A stretch of DNA of 64,000 nucleotides from Thermoflexus sp042408815 (GTDB lineage: Bacteria; Chloroflexota; Anaerolineae; Thermoflexales; Thermoflexaceae): positions 1 to 64,000 of the forward strand of contig NZ_JBHOQR010000005.1 in the NCBI RefSeq assembly GCF_042408815.1. Direction: 5' to 3'. The translations under genes and the position numbers were made by a program. How positions within the stretch are numbered: position 1 is the first letter of the stretch; each line of letters opens with the position of its first letter. Positions 1 through 7,819 of the stretch are shown here, one piece after another. The notes beneath the pieces were generated by a model. It worked only from the letters and a program-made list of their open reading frames with translations. It made no database searches and was not told where the DNA came from.

Positions 1-1
1 A

Positions 2-604
2 GCGACCGGCATCCATCTGGTGATCGCCACCCAGCGCCCCAGCGTGGATGTGGTGACCGGGCTGATCAAGGCCAACTTCCCGGCCCGCATCGCCTTCGCG
101 GTGGCCTCCTCCGTGGACTCCCGGGTGATCCTGGACACACCGGGAGCGGAGACCCTGCTGGGGCGCGGGGATATGCTCTTCCTGCCGCCGGATCTGGGGA
201 AGCCGGTTCGGGTTCAGGGCGCCTATGTTTCGGATGGCGAGGTGGAGCGGGTGGTGCGGTTCTGGCAGGAGCGTTACGCGGATGAGCGGCCGGAGCCTGC
301 CCCATGGGAAGGGATGGTGACTCCCTTGGAGGTGGGGAGCGGCCGTTCGGTGAGCCGTGGCGAATTCGAGGAAGAGGACGAAGAGGCCCTGTTGCGAGAG
401 GCAATCGAGATCATCAAGCGTCATCGTGGGGCGTCCACTTCCTTGCTTCAGCGAAAGCTGCGCATCGGCTATCCCAAGGCCGCTCGCCTCATCGACCGCT
501 TAGAGGAGCTGGGGATCATCGGCCCGCTGGAGCCCAGCGGCCGCCTGCGTCCGCTCCTCATCCCGGAGAACTGGGAACCGCCGCCGGACTGGCTCCGGCG
601 ATAG
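2..604 (+). CDS. ftsK: DNA translocase FtsK, C-terminal part (5' end outside window)
   Basis: The open frame runs in from the left edge, giving 200 residues. It begins inside the RecA-like motor domain (HLVIATQRPSVDVVTGLIK, the conserved FtsK/SpoIIIE stretch) and ends with a gamma-type winged helix (about residues 125-190, acidic EEEDEEALL linker and then a YPKAARLIDRLEELG helix). FtsK pumps DNA at the division septum during chromosome segregation, and the winged helix normally reads KOPS/SRS-type polarity sequences. The N-terminal membrane part cannot be seen. The frame ends with TAG, and the next gene has its own promoter 70 bases downstream. Confidence 0.93.
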   Translation, partial: ATGIHLVIATQRPSVDVVTGLIKANFPARIAFAVASSVDSRVILDTPGAETLLGRGDMLFLPPDLGKPVRVQGAYVSDGEVERVVRFWQERYADERPEPAPWEGMVTPLEVGSGRSVSRGEFEEEDEEALLREAIEIIKRHRGASTSLLQRKLRIGYPKAARLIDRLEELGIIGPLEPSGRLRPLLIPENWEPPPDWLRR

Positions 605-672
605 AGGACCGGGTTCCGAAGCGGAGAAGCCCCCATGAGGTTTTCGCAACTCCTCTCTCCGCCTTGCTTTCC

Positions 673-701
673 TTGACGTTTTGGCGGACTACATTTAAAA
701 T
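673..701 (+). promoter_or_regulatory. Sigma-70-type promoter for nusA
   Basis: TTGACG at 673-678 and TAAAAT at 696-701 are separated by exactly 17 bases. Transcription would start near 708 and give a leader of about 270 bases before nusA. It lies just after ftsK and uncouples nusA from it. Confidence 0.75.
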
Positions 702-818
702 GTAAAACAGAAGCGGCACGGTGGATTTGCGGCTGGAGTTCGGGAGGAAAGACAGGCTCTCCCAGGGTGTCTGCAGACCTTATAGCGGATTCCACTGTCG
801 GAAGATCCCTTAGGATGA

Positions 819-844
819 ACAGGGGCGCGATCAGGCGCCCCTGT
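819..844 (+). promoter_or_regulatory. GC-rich leader hairpin, possible attenuator of nusA
   Basis: ACAGGGGCGC (819-828) and GCGCCCCTGT (835-844) form a perfect 10-bp stem with a six-base loop, followed by GTTGTTCC. It lies about 110 bases after the predicted start of transcription and 135 before nusA. It resembles an intrinsic terminator with a weak U-tract. The greA leader has a similar hairpin. Apart from this and the promoter, I see nothing definite in the 374 bases between ftsK and nusA; no rimP gene is present there. Confidence 0.5.
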
Positions 845-978
845 GTTGTTCCTATGGGGATGTGAGGATAATGGAAGGAGCTGCCTTCAGGGGCCTGTTG
901 AGCCCTCCGAACCCGGGTGGGATCCACCGCGCCCTCTTGAGAGCGAATGATCGAATATGCAGAAAGAGGAGCTACCGA

Positions 979-2679
979 ATGGCGAAGAGCGAGCTCCTGC
1001 TGGCCGTGAATCAGATCGCCGCCGATCGGAACCTTCCTCGGGAGGTGGTCTTGGAGGTCCTGAAGGGGGCCCTGGCCACCGTGTTCCGTCGGATGACCGA
1101 TATGGGAAGTGCCCAGGCCGTCGATGTGGAGATCGATCTCGAAAACGGCCAGGTTCGCGTTTTCCTCCAGAAGACGGTCGTGGAAACCGTTAAGGATCCT
1201 CGCCATGAGATCTCTCTGGAGGACGCCCGACGGATCCGTCCCGACGTTCGGGTGGGGGAGACGATCCGCGTGGACGTCACGCCGGATAATTTCGCGCAGC
1301 GGATCGCGGCCCAGAATGTGCGACAGATCATCCTGCAACGCATCCGTGAGGCGGAGCGGGAACATCTTTACCGCTACTTCTCCGAACAGGAAGGCGAGAT
1401 CGTCCACGGGGTGGTTCAGGCCGTCACCCCCCAGGGGGCAACGGTCCTGCTGGCCCAGGGGCGGGCGGAGGCGATTCTGCCTCGCAATCAGATGGTGCCC
1501 GGAGAGCGGCTCCAGCCCCATCAGCGGATCCGCGCCTATCTGGCAGAGGTCCGGCAAACGCCCCGAGGGCCGCAGCTGATCCTTTCCCGGACCCATAAAA
1601 ACATGATCCGGCGGCTGCTGGAGACCGAGGTGCCGGAGATCTACAACGGCCTGGTGGAGATCAAGGCGATCGCCCGCGAGCCGGGCCAACGCACGAAAGT
1701 GGCCGTGGCGGCCACGCAGCCGAACATCGACGCGGTGGGGGCATGCGTTGGCCAGCGCGGCATGCGGATCCAGAACCTGGTCCACGAGCTGGGCGGCGAG
1801 AAAATCGATGTGATCGAGTGGCATCCGGATCCTGCCATCTTCATTGCAAAAGCCCTGAGCCCGGCCCGGGTGCTCACGGTGCATCTGTTCGAGGAAAAGC
1901 GCTCGGAGCGGACCGCCCAGGTGGTGGTGCCGGATGATCAGCTCTCTCTGGCCATCGGACGGGAGGGCCTGAACGCCCGGCTGGCGGCCCGCCTCACCGG
2001 CTGGCGGATCGATATCCACAGCCTCACGGAAGCCCTGGAGCAGTGGCTCCCTCGGGTGGAAGACCCCGAGCTGCGGGAGCGCATGGGCGAGGCCGCCCGC
2101 TTGATCCCTGCCATGCGGGAGGCGCTGGCCCGTCATAAGAGCCAGCCCGGCCTGCCCTGGAACGCCGATGAGCTCCAGGAGGCCCGGACTTTCCTGGAGG
2201 CCGCTTATCAGGCCTATATGGCACGGCGGGAGGCGGAGCGGGCCCGGCGCAAGGCGCAGAAAGCCGCCCGCGCAGAGGCTCCGGAAATCCCGCCGGAGAA
2301 ACGGGAGCCCGCTCCTCAGGAGGCGGAGGAGGTTCCCGCTCCTGAGCCGGTGCCGGCATCGGAGTCGGCCCCATCGATTTCGGAAGCCGTTCTGGAGCCA
2401 GTTGCCCTGGAGTCCGCGGAGACGGAAATCCCCGGAAGCGGGGAACTCCACCCGGAGATTCAAGCTCCCCTCGAGGCTCCCCCTATCCCGGAGCCCGTAG
2501 GGATTGAGGAAACCGAAGACGAGGAAGAGGAAGAGGAAGAAGAAGAGGAGCTCCGACGGCGCAAGAAGGCCAGCAAGGGAAAGGAGCGCCGGCGGGTCCG
2601 TTATGAGATCGACTATGAGGACGAAACCTGGCTGAGGCGGATGCGTGGCGGGCGGGTGCGCGACTGGCTGGAGGAATGA
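979..2679 (+). CDS. nusA: Transcription termination/antitermination factor NusA
   Basis: NusA binds RNA polymerase and nascent RNA and controls pausing, termination and antitermination. The 566-residue product has the usual order: NusA N-terminal domain (about 1-125), S1 domain (about 130-200, starting GEIVHGVVQAV), KH1 (GACVGQRGMRIQNLV) and KH2 (LAIGREGLNARLAARLTGW). After about residue 345 comes a long extension ending in a run of ten or more acidic residues followed by a basic RRRKKASKGKERRR stretch. An in-frame GTG lies 117 bases upstream, but ATG 979 is chosen because AAAGAGGAGC sits 7 bases before it and the family's N-terminus begins here. The tail is longer than in typical NusA and its role is unknown. 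Confidence 0.95.
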   Translation: MAKSELLLAVNQIAADRNLPREVVLEVLKGALATVFRRMTDMGSAQAVDVEIDLENGQVRVFLQKTVVETVKDPRHEISLEDARRIRPDVRVGETIRVDVTPDNFAQRIAAQNVRQIILQRIREAEREHLYRYFSEQEGEIVHGVVQAVTPQGATVLLAQGRAEAILPRNQMVPGERLQPHQRIRAYLAEVRQTPRGPQLILSRTHKNMIRRLLETEVPEIYNGLVEIKAIAREPGQRTKVAVAATQPNIDAVGACVGQRGMRIQNLVHELGGEKIDVIEWHPDPAIFIAKALSPARVLTVHLFEEKRSERTAQVVVPDDQLSLAIGREGLNARLAARLTGWRIDIHSLTEALEQWLPRVEDPELRERMGEAARLIPAMREALARHKSQPGLPWNADELQEARTFLEAAYQAYMARREAERARRKAQKAARAEAPEIPPEKREPAPQEAEEVPAPEPVPASESAPSISEAVLEPVALESAETEIPGSGELHPEIQAPLEAPPIPEPVGIEETEDEEEEEEEEEELRRRKKASKGKERRRVRYEIDYEDETWLRRMRGGRVRDWLEE

Positions 2680-2680
2680 G

Positions 2681-3004
2681 GTGGGGGATGAGCGGAAGGA
2701 GCCGATCCTGGATCCGTATGGGGTGCGGATGGGGGGCTGGACGCTGGAGCGCTACCCGGCGGAGGCTCCCGAAAGCCCGATCTGGGGGTTCGTGCGCGGG
2801 AAGATCGGGAGGCATCCGCTGAGTGGACAAGTAGGACATGGGTCAGACGGTCCATTTCGTGCTCCTGGCCGGTTCCACCGTGGAGGTGGACCGGATCTTC
2901 GGATGAAGGCTCGTCATCCAATTCGGCGTGGAGCGCGGGTGGCGCAGCGGGCTTCCTACGGGGAACTTTTCGGATTGGGCCGTTCTCTTCAGGATCCCGC
3001 GTGA
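2681..3004 (+). CDS. Possible small protein between nusA and ylxR (uncertain)
   Basis: A GTG codon directly follows the nusA stop, with GGAGGA ending six bases before it, as expected for translational coupling. The frame would encode 107 residues. The first 45 look like real protein (LDPYGVRMGGWTLERYPAEA, then SPIWGFVRGKIGRHPLSG). The second half is arginine/glycine-rich and looks like out-of-frame reading. Another frame (from 2838) gives a protein-like VHFVLLAGSTVEVDRIFG and then a stop. The region may be a small gene broken by a frameshift. I recognise no family with certainty. Confidence 0.33.
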   Translation: MGDERKEPILDPYGVRMGGWTLERYPAEAPESPIWGFVRGKIGRHPLSGQVGHGSDGPFRAPGRFHRGGGPDLRMKARHPIRRGARVAQRASYGELFGLGRSLQDPA

Positions 3005-3052
3005 CGCGGGCCGTCCCGTCTATGAGATAAGTCTTACGGGCATGGAACCCAG

Positions 3053-3337
3053 ATGGCGCGGAAGCATATCCCTCAACGCACGTGCGTGGGCTGCCGGCAG
3101 GTGCAGGCGAAGCGGGAGATGATCCGCATCGTCCGCACGCCGGAGGGCCGCGTGGAGGTCGATCCGACAGGGAAGAAATCCGGTCGGGGAGCTTACCTGC
3201 ATCCCCGGCGTTCCTGCTGGGAGCGGGCCCTGAAGGATGGGCGCCTGGAATATGCCCTGCGGATCGAGGCGCTGCGGGAGGAGGACCGCATGGCGCTGGT
3301 GGCCTATGCCGCGACCCTGCCGGAGAATGAAGGGTGA
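3053..3337 (+). CDS. ylxR: YlxR family RNA-binding protein (RnpM-type)
   Basis: The 94-residue basic protein has the family signature near its N-terminus (RTCVGCRQVQAKREMIRIV) and the later GRGAYLHPRRSCWERAL motif with the conserved RGAY and C-x-A/R elements. YlxR proteins lie between nusA and infB in most bacteria, bind RNA and have been linked to RNase P. The gene order here matches. The ribosome binding site before ATG 3053 is weak (AACCC), so translation may depend on the preceding region. Confidence 0.9.
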   Translation: MARKHIPQRTCVGCRQVQAKREMIRIVRTPEGRVEVDPTGKKSGRGAYLHPRRSCWERALKDGRLEYALRIEALREEDRMALVAYAATLPENEG

Positions 3338-3411
3338 TGCGACCCTGAGGGAGATCGCCGGAGGACGCTTCGGGGCTTGGGCAGGCGGCAGGGCATCCTG
3401 GATTGGATCCA

Positions 3412-3449
3412 CCGGCACGGTCGGCGAGGGCCACCGTGCCGGCTTTTTT
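3412..3449 (+). terminator. Rho-independent terminator or attenuator between ylxR and infB
   Basis: CCGGCACGGT (3412-3421) pairs perfectly with ACCGTGCCGG (3433-3442), with an 11-base loop and a run of six T one base later (3444-3449). It would end much of the transcript from the nusA promoter before infB unless it is read through. Confidence 0.8.
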
Positions 3450-3466
3450 ATCCGCAGGACCTGTGC

Positions 3467-3496
3467 CTGGATCCTGGATAAGCGAACAGGATCCAG
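3467..3496 (+). promoter_or_regulatory. Second hairpin in the infB leader
   Basis: CTGGATCCTG (3467-3476) and CAGGATCCAG (3487-3496) form a perfect 10-bp stem with a 10-base loop, 26 bases before the infB ribosome binding site. There is no U-tract, so it is not a terminator. It may shape or protect the infB leader. Confidence 0.45.
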
Positions 3497-3534
3497 AGGG
3501 GGAGGACCTATCCTGTTTCGTGAGGAGGTAGGGG

Positions 3535-5322
3535 ATGCGACAGAACGGACGGAAAGAGATCGAGATCCCGGCGAGCATTACAGTGCGCGAGCTGGCTGCG
3601 CTGATGTCGGTGAGCCCTATCGATGTCATCAAGGTCCTCATGCACAACGGCATTATGGCCAGCATCAATCAGCGCATCGATTATGAAACGGCGGCCCTGG
3701 TGGCCCATGAGTTCGGCTTTGAACCCCGGGAGCAGCGGCCGCCGGAGGCCGCGGAAGAGGAAGGCCCTTCGCTGCTCTGGGAGCGCCTCTATGCCGGGGA
3801 AGATCCCTCCAAACTGAAGCCGCGGCCGCCCGTCGTGGTGGTCCTCGGCCACGTGGATCATGGGAAGACCACCCTGCTGGACGCCATCCGCCGCACGAAT
3901 GTGGCGGCCCAGGAGGTGGGGCAGATCACGCAGCGGATCGGCGCCTATCAGGTGGAATACAACGGGCGGAAGATCACCTTCCTGGATACGCCGGGCCACG
4001 AGGCGTTCACCCAGATGCGGGCCCGGGGCGCCCAGGTGACCGATATCGCTGTCCTGGTGGTGGCCGCCGATGATGGGGTGATGCCCCAGACCCGCGAGGC
4101 GCTGGCCCACGCCCGGGCCGCCCGATTGCCGGTGATCGTGGCCCTCAACAAGATCGATAAGCCCACCGCCAACGTGGAGCGCGTGATGAGCCAGCTCTCG
4201 GAGCTCGGCCTGGTTCCCCAGGAATACGGTGGGGACACCATCGTGGTGAAGGTCTCGGCCAAGCAGCGCATCGGCATCGAGGATCTCCTGGAGGCGATCC
4301 TGTTAGTGGCGGAGACCCGGGAGATCAAAGCCAATCCAGATCGCCCGGCGATGGGCACGGTGATCGACGCCCGAGTGGATAAGCGAGGGCCGGTGGCCAC
4401 CCTGCTGGTGCAGAACGGCACTCTCAAACAGGGAGACATGATCGTCGCCGGTGCCACTTACGGTCGGGTCCGCGCTATGTTTGACGACCGGGGCCGTCCC
4501 TTGAAGAAGGCACTCCCCTCCACGCCGGTGGAGGTCCTGGGGCTCTCGGATGTGCCGGAGGCAGGAGACTTCTTCGAGGTGGTGGAAAACGAGCGCCAGG
4601 CCCGGGAACTGGCGGAGCGGCGGGCGGCCGAGCGCCAGCGACAACGCCAGGTCCGGCGGATGAGCCTGGAAGACCTTTACCGCCGCATGCAGTCGGGAAA
4701 GGTTCGCGAATTCAATGTCATCGTCAAGACGGACGTCCAAGGATCCATTGAGCCGATCATCAGCCTCTTGCAGCGGCTGGTGGAGAAGCACGCCCGGGAT
4801 CAGCTCCAACTGAACGTCCTCCACGCCGATGCCGGCGAGGTCAGCGTCTCGGATGTCACCCTGGCGGCCGCCTCCGACGCCATCATCATCGGATTCAACG
4901 TCCCGGTGGATGCGGCGGCGAAGCGGCTGGCGGAGAGCGAGGGGGTGGATATCCGGCTTTACCATGTGATCTACCACATCGAGGAGGACCTGGAGAAGGC
5001 CCTGAAGGGCATGCTGGCCCCCGCCATCCAGGAACGAATCCTGGGCCACGCCGAGGTCCGTCAGGTCTTCAAGGTGCGGGGGGGCCAGGTGGCGGGCTGT
5101 TACGTCCGGGATGGCGAGATCCGGCGGAACGCCCTGGTGCGGGTCCTGCGGGGCGGCCAGAAGATCCACGAAGGCCGTATCGCCTCCCTCAAGCGTTACA
5201 AGGACGATGTCACCGAGGTCCGCGCGGGCTACGAATGCGGGATCGGACTGGAGGGATTCCACGATTTCGCCCCAGGGGATGTCCTGGAGTGCTTCATCCG
5301 GGAGGAAATCGCAGCGGCATAG
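3535..5322 (+). CDS. infB: Translation initiation factor IF-2 (short form)
   Basis: IF-2 is the GTPase that places initiator tRNA on the 30S subunit and promotes subunit joining. The product has 595 residues, short for the family because the long charged N-terminal region is missing. It starts with the compact IF-2N domain (about residues 10-65). G motifs are clear: GHVDHGKT (105-112), DTPGH (151-155) and NKID (205-208). Domains II, III and the fMet-tRNA-binding domain IV follow and end in GDVLECF. ATG 3535 follows AGGAGGT at 3523-3529. It is preceded by a terminator-like hairpin, so infB may be expressed partly by readthrough. Confidence 0.96.
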   Translation: MRQNGRKEIEIPASITVRELAALMSVSPIDVIKVLMHNGIMASINQRIDYETAALVAHEFGFEPREQRPPEAAEEEGPSLLWERLYAGEDPSKLKPRPPVVVVLGHVDHGKTTLLDAIRRTNVAAQEVGQITQRIGAYQVEYNGRKITFLDTPGHEAFTQMRARGAQVTDIAVLVVAADDGVMPQTREALAHARAARLPVIVALNKIDKPTANVERVMSQLSELGLVPQEYGGDTIVVKVSAKQRIGIEDLLEAILLVAETREIKANPDRPAMGTVIDARVDKRGPVATLLVQNGTLKQGDMIVAGATYGRVRAMFDDRGRPLKKALPSTPVEVLGLSDVPEAGDFFEVVENERQARELAERRAAERQRQRQVRRMSLEDLYRRMQSGKVREFNVIVKTDVQGSIEPIISLLQRLVEKHARDQLQLNVLHADAGEVSVSDVTLAAASDAIIIGFNVPVDAAAKRLAESEGVDIRLYHVIYHIEEDLEKALKGMLAPAIQERILGHAEVRQVFKVRGGQVAGCYVRDGEIRRNALVRVLRGGQKIHEGRIASLKRYKDDVTEVRAGYECGIGLEGFHDFAPGDVLECFIREEIAAA

Positions 5323-5435
5323 CGGGCCCCAGTTGGCCGAACTTCCAGATGGGGGGGAGAGACGGATCGGGCCCCCAGCCCGGTGAGCCGCGGGGAGGGA
5401 AACCCCCAAGGCCGGATCGCCCGGGGGACCCTTTC

Positions 5436-5464
5436 TTGTTTCCCCCCTAGAGGCATGCTATAAT
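5436..5464 (+). promoter_or_regulatory. Extended -10 promoter for greA
   Basis: TTGTTT (5436-5441) and TATAAT (5459-5464) are 17 bases apart. A TG at 5456-5457 gives an extended -10 (TGCTATAAT). Transcription should begin near 5471, before the leader hairpin. Confidence 0.8.
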
Positions 5465-5515
5465 GGGGACGCTATCCGGAGGATGACCGGGATCAAGCGA
5501 CAAGTTTCAACAAAC

Positions 5516-5545
5516 AGGGCGCCTGAACGGGCGCTCTTTCTGTTT
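5516..5545 (+). terminator. Attenuator-like terminator in the greA leader
   Basis: AGGGCGCC (5516-5523) pairs with GGCGCTCT (5530-5537; one G-U pair) around a six-base loop and is followed by TTCTGTTT. It sits about 45 bases after the predicted transcription start and 60 bases before greA, the layout of a transcription attenuator. The sequence resembles the hairpin before nusA. Confidence 0.6.
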
Positions 5546-5600
5546 ATCATCTTGCTGTCCATGGGATATCGCCGCGAAAACTATACTCTTGCGAGGACCT

Positions 5601-6074
5601 ATGAGCGAGCAACCGATCTATCTAACCCGTGAGGGTTATCAGAAACTCCTCGAAGAGCTGGAGTATCTCCGTACAGTCCGGCGCCAGGAGATCGCCAAGC
5701 GACTGAACCTGGCGATGGACGAAGGCAATTATGATGAAAACGCCGAATACGAGGCCGCCAAGACGGAGCAGGCGTTTGTGGAAGGCCGCATCATGATGCT
5801 GGAGTCCATGCTCCGCCGGGCGGTGATCATTGAGGAAACCAAAGGCCCTAAAACCTTCGTCACCCTGGGGAGCTGGGTGACCATTCAGGAGGAGGGCAGC
5901 TCCACCCCAGAGCGCTATCAGGTGGTCGGCTCGGCCGAGGCGGACCCCGCTCGAGGCCGGATCTCCAATGAGTCCCCACTGGGGCAGGCGCTCCTGGGGC
6001 GCCAGGTGGGGGATGTGATCACCGTCAACGCCCCAGATGGGGTTCTGCGTTTCCGCATCCTCCGCATCGAATAG
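5601..6074 (+). CDS. greA: Transcription elongation factor GreA
   Basis: GreA enters the RNA polymerase secondary channel and stimulates cleavage of backtracked RNA. The 157-residue product has the N-terminal coiled coil (about 5-75) with the acidic tip (DEGNYDENAEYEAAK, matching the D-x-x-E-N-x-E-Y family motif) and the C-terminal FKBP-like domain (SWVTIQ, SNESPLGQALLG). A TTG 12 bases upstream is possible, but ATG 5601 has GAGGA 4 bases ahead and matches family length. lysS follows after 10 bases. Confidence 0.95.
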   Translation: MSEQPIYLTREGYQKLLEELEYLRTVRRQEIAKRLNLAMDEGNYDENAEYEAAKTEQAFVEGRIMMLESMLRRAVIIEETKGPKTFVTLGSWVTIQEEGSSTPERYQVVGSAEADPARGRISNESPLGQALLGRQVGDVITVNAPDGVLRFRILRIE

Positions 6075-6084
6075 GTTTCCGACA

Positions 6085-7602
6085 ATGGCCCTCTTTCGAG
6101 AGATTGTCCGCCGCCGTCTGGAAAAGGTCGCCCGCCTCCGGGCCCAGGGCATCGATCCGTATCCGCCGCGTTCGCGGCGCACCCACACCAGCGCGCAGGC
6201 GATCCGAGCCTTTCAGGCTGTCGAGGCCGGCGAGGAAACCGTGGAGGCGGTAGTCGCCGGGCGCCTCACGGCGATCCGGGTAATGGGGAAAGTGACCTTC
6301 GCAGACCTCCACGACGGTGACGGTCGTCTCCAGCTGTTCCTCCGCTACGATGACTTGGGCGAGGAGCGTTATCGTTTCTTCCAGGAATTTTTCGACCTGG
6401 GCGATTTCATCGAGGCGGAAGGAACAATGATGCGCACCCGGACCGGGGAGATCTCCCTGCGGGTTCGGGATTTCCGCATGCTGGCCAAGGCGATCTACCC
6501 GCCCCCCTCCCGCTGGCACGGCCTGAAGGATGTGGAGACTCGTTACCGGCGTCGCTACCTGGACCTGATGATGAACCCGGAGGTTCGGGAGATCTTCCGC
6601 ACCCGCGCAGCCCTCGTCCGAGCCATACGGACCTTCCTGGACGAACGGGGGTTCATCGAAGTGGAGACGCCGATCCTGCAGCCGATTTACGGCGGGGCCT
6701 CCGCTCGCCCCTTCGTGACTTATCACAACGAGCTAAAGCAGCAACTCTACCTGCGGATCAGCTTTGAGCTCTACCTCAAGCGCCTGCTCGTGGGGATGTT
6801 CGAGCGGGTATATGAGATCGGCCGCGATTTCCGCAACGAGGGGATTTCCTTCAAGCACAATCCGGAATTCACTCAGATGGAATGCTACGTGGCCTACGCC
6901 GATTATGAGGAGATGATGCGACTGACGGAGGAGCTGATCGCCTTCGCCGCCGATCGGGTGCTGGGGCGCCGCACTCTGGTTTACCAGGGCCACGAGATCG
7001 ATCTCAATCCGCCTTGGCGCCGCCTCCCCCTCCGGGAGGCCATCCTGGAGTTCGCGGGGATCGACATCGCTCAGTATCCCACCCGCGAATCCCTGGCCGC
7101 CGTGATGGCAGCCCGCGGCATCGAGGTCGACCCTCGCGCCAGCCGGGGCAAGCTGATCGATGCCCTGATCTCGAAGTTCGTAGAGCCCCATCTCATCCAG
7201 CCGACTTTCGTCTATGATTACCCTCGGGAGATCTCGCCCCTGGCCAAGGCCCGCCCAGACGATCCGGAGACGGTGGAACGTTTCGAGGGATTCATCGGAG
7301 GCATGGAGATCTGCAATGCCTTCACAGAGCTGAACGACCCGCTGGATCAGGAGCAACGGTTCCTGGAACAGGGACGGGCGCGCGAGGCTGGAGATGAGGA
7401 GGCGCACCCAATGGATGAGGACTACCTGGATGCGATGCGCTACGGGATGCCTCCGAACGGAGGCCTGGGGGTGGGAATCGACCGTCTGACCATGCTCTTC
7501 ACGGACCGGCGTTCGATCCGGGAGGTGATCCTGTTCCCGCACCTTCGGCCCCGGGAGCGCCGTCAGGAGGAGGCCGAACTGGAGGAACTGGCCGAAGGTT
7601 AA
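6085..7602 (+). CDS. lysS: Lysyl-tRNA synthetase, class II
   Basis: This enzyme charges tRNA-Lys with lysine. The 505 residues contain an N-terminal OB-fold anticodon-binding domain (about 45-145) and a class II catalytic core. Motif 2 is seen as GRDFRNEGISFKHNPEFT, the lysine-site region as FEGFIGGMEICNAFTELNDP and motif 3 as GLGVGIDRLTML. Frames extending 48 bases further upstream overlap greA, so ATG 6085 (VALFREIV-type start, MALFREIVRRR) is preferred. The ribosome binding site is weak and the gene is 10 bases from greA, so it is probably cotranscribed with it. Confidence 0.95.
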   Translation: MALFREIVRRRLEKVARLRAQGIDPYPPRSRRTHTSAQAIRAFQAVEAGEETVEAVVAGRLTAIRVMGKVTFADLHDGDGRLQLFLRYDDLGEERYRFFQEFFDLGDFIEAEGTMMRTRTGEISLRVRDFRMLAKAIYPPPSRWHGLKDVETRYRRRYLDLMMNPEVREIFRTRAALVRAIRTFLDERGFIEVETPILQPIYGGASARPFVTYHNELKQQLYLRISFELYLKRLLVGMFERVYEIGRDFRNEGISFKHNPEFTQMECYVAYADYEEMMRLTEELIAFAADRVLGRRTLVYQGHEIDLNPPWRRLPLREAILEFAGIDIAQYPTRESLAAVMAARGIEVDPRASRGKLIDALISKFVEPHLIQPTFVYDYPREISPLAKARPDDPETVERFEGFIGGMEICNAFTELNDPLDQEQRFLEQGRAREAGDEEAHPMDEDYLDAMRYGMPPNGGLGVGIDRLTMLFTDRRSIREVILFPHLRPRERRQEEAELEELAEG

Positions 7603-7714
7603 CGCACGAGAGGGCGTTCCCCCAGACCGGCTGCGATCGCGGCTGGACCTGCACTGTAGGCCCTGAATGATGGAAGGCGGGAAAACTCTTCCCCCCTCCC
7701 GCGGGGGAGATCAA

Positions 7715-7723
7715 TGCTATTAT
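7715..7723 (+). promoter_or_regulatory. Possible extended -10 promoter for the Mut7-C gene
   Basis: TGCTATTAT (TG at 7715-7716, TATTAT at 7718-7723) resembles the extended -10 before greA. No -35 is visible. It lies about 97 bases before the gene. The rest of the 217-base gap shows nothing clear. Confidence 0.35.
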
Positions 7724-7819
7724 TCTCCCGCAGGCCATTGAGGGGTGCTGGGGAGAATCAAAGAAGGATGAGGGAACGTCTGCCACAAAGATGCGCCGCC
7801 GATCCCTGAGGGGGCCGCG

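Noticed and set aside
605..978. A hidden rimP gene before nusA
   Set aside because: All frames in the gap are short and interrupted; only a promoter and hairpin are supported.
469..2463. A 664-codon open frame on the minus strand over the end of ftsK and nusA
   Set aside because: It is antisense to confirmed NusA, has no family motif or ribosome binding site, and its composition follows from the GC-rich codon use of the real gene.
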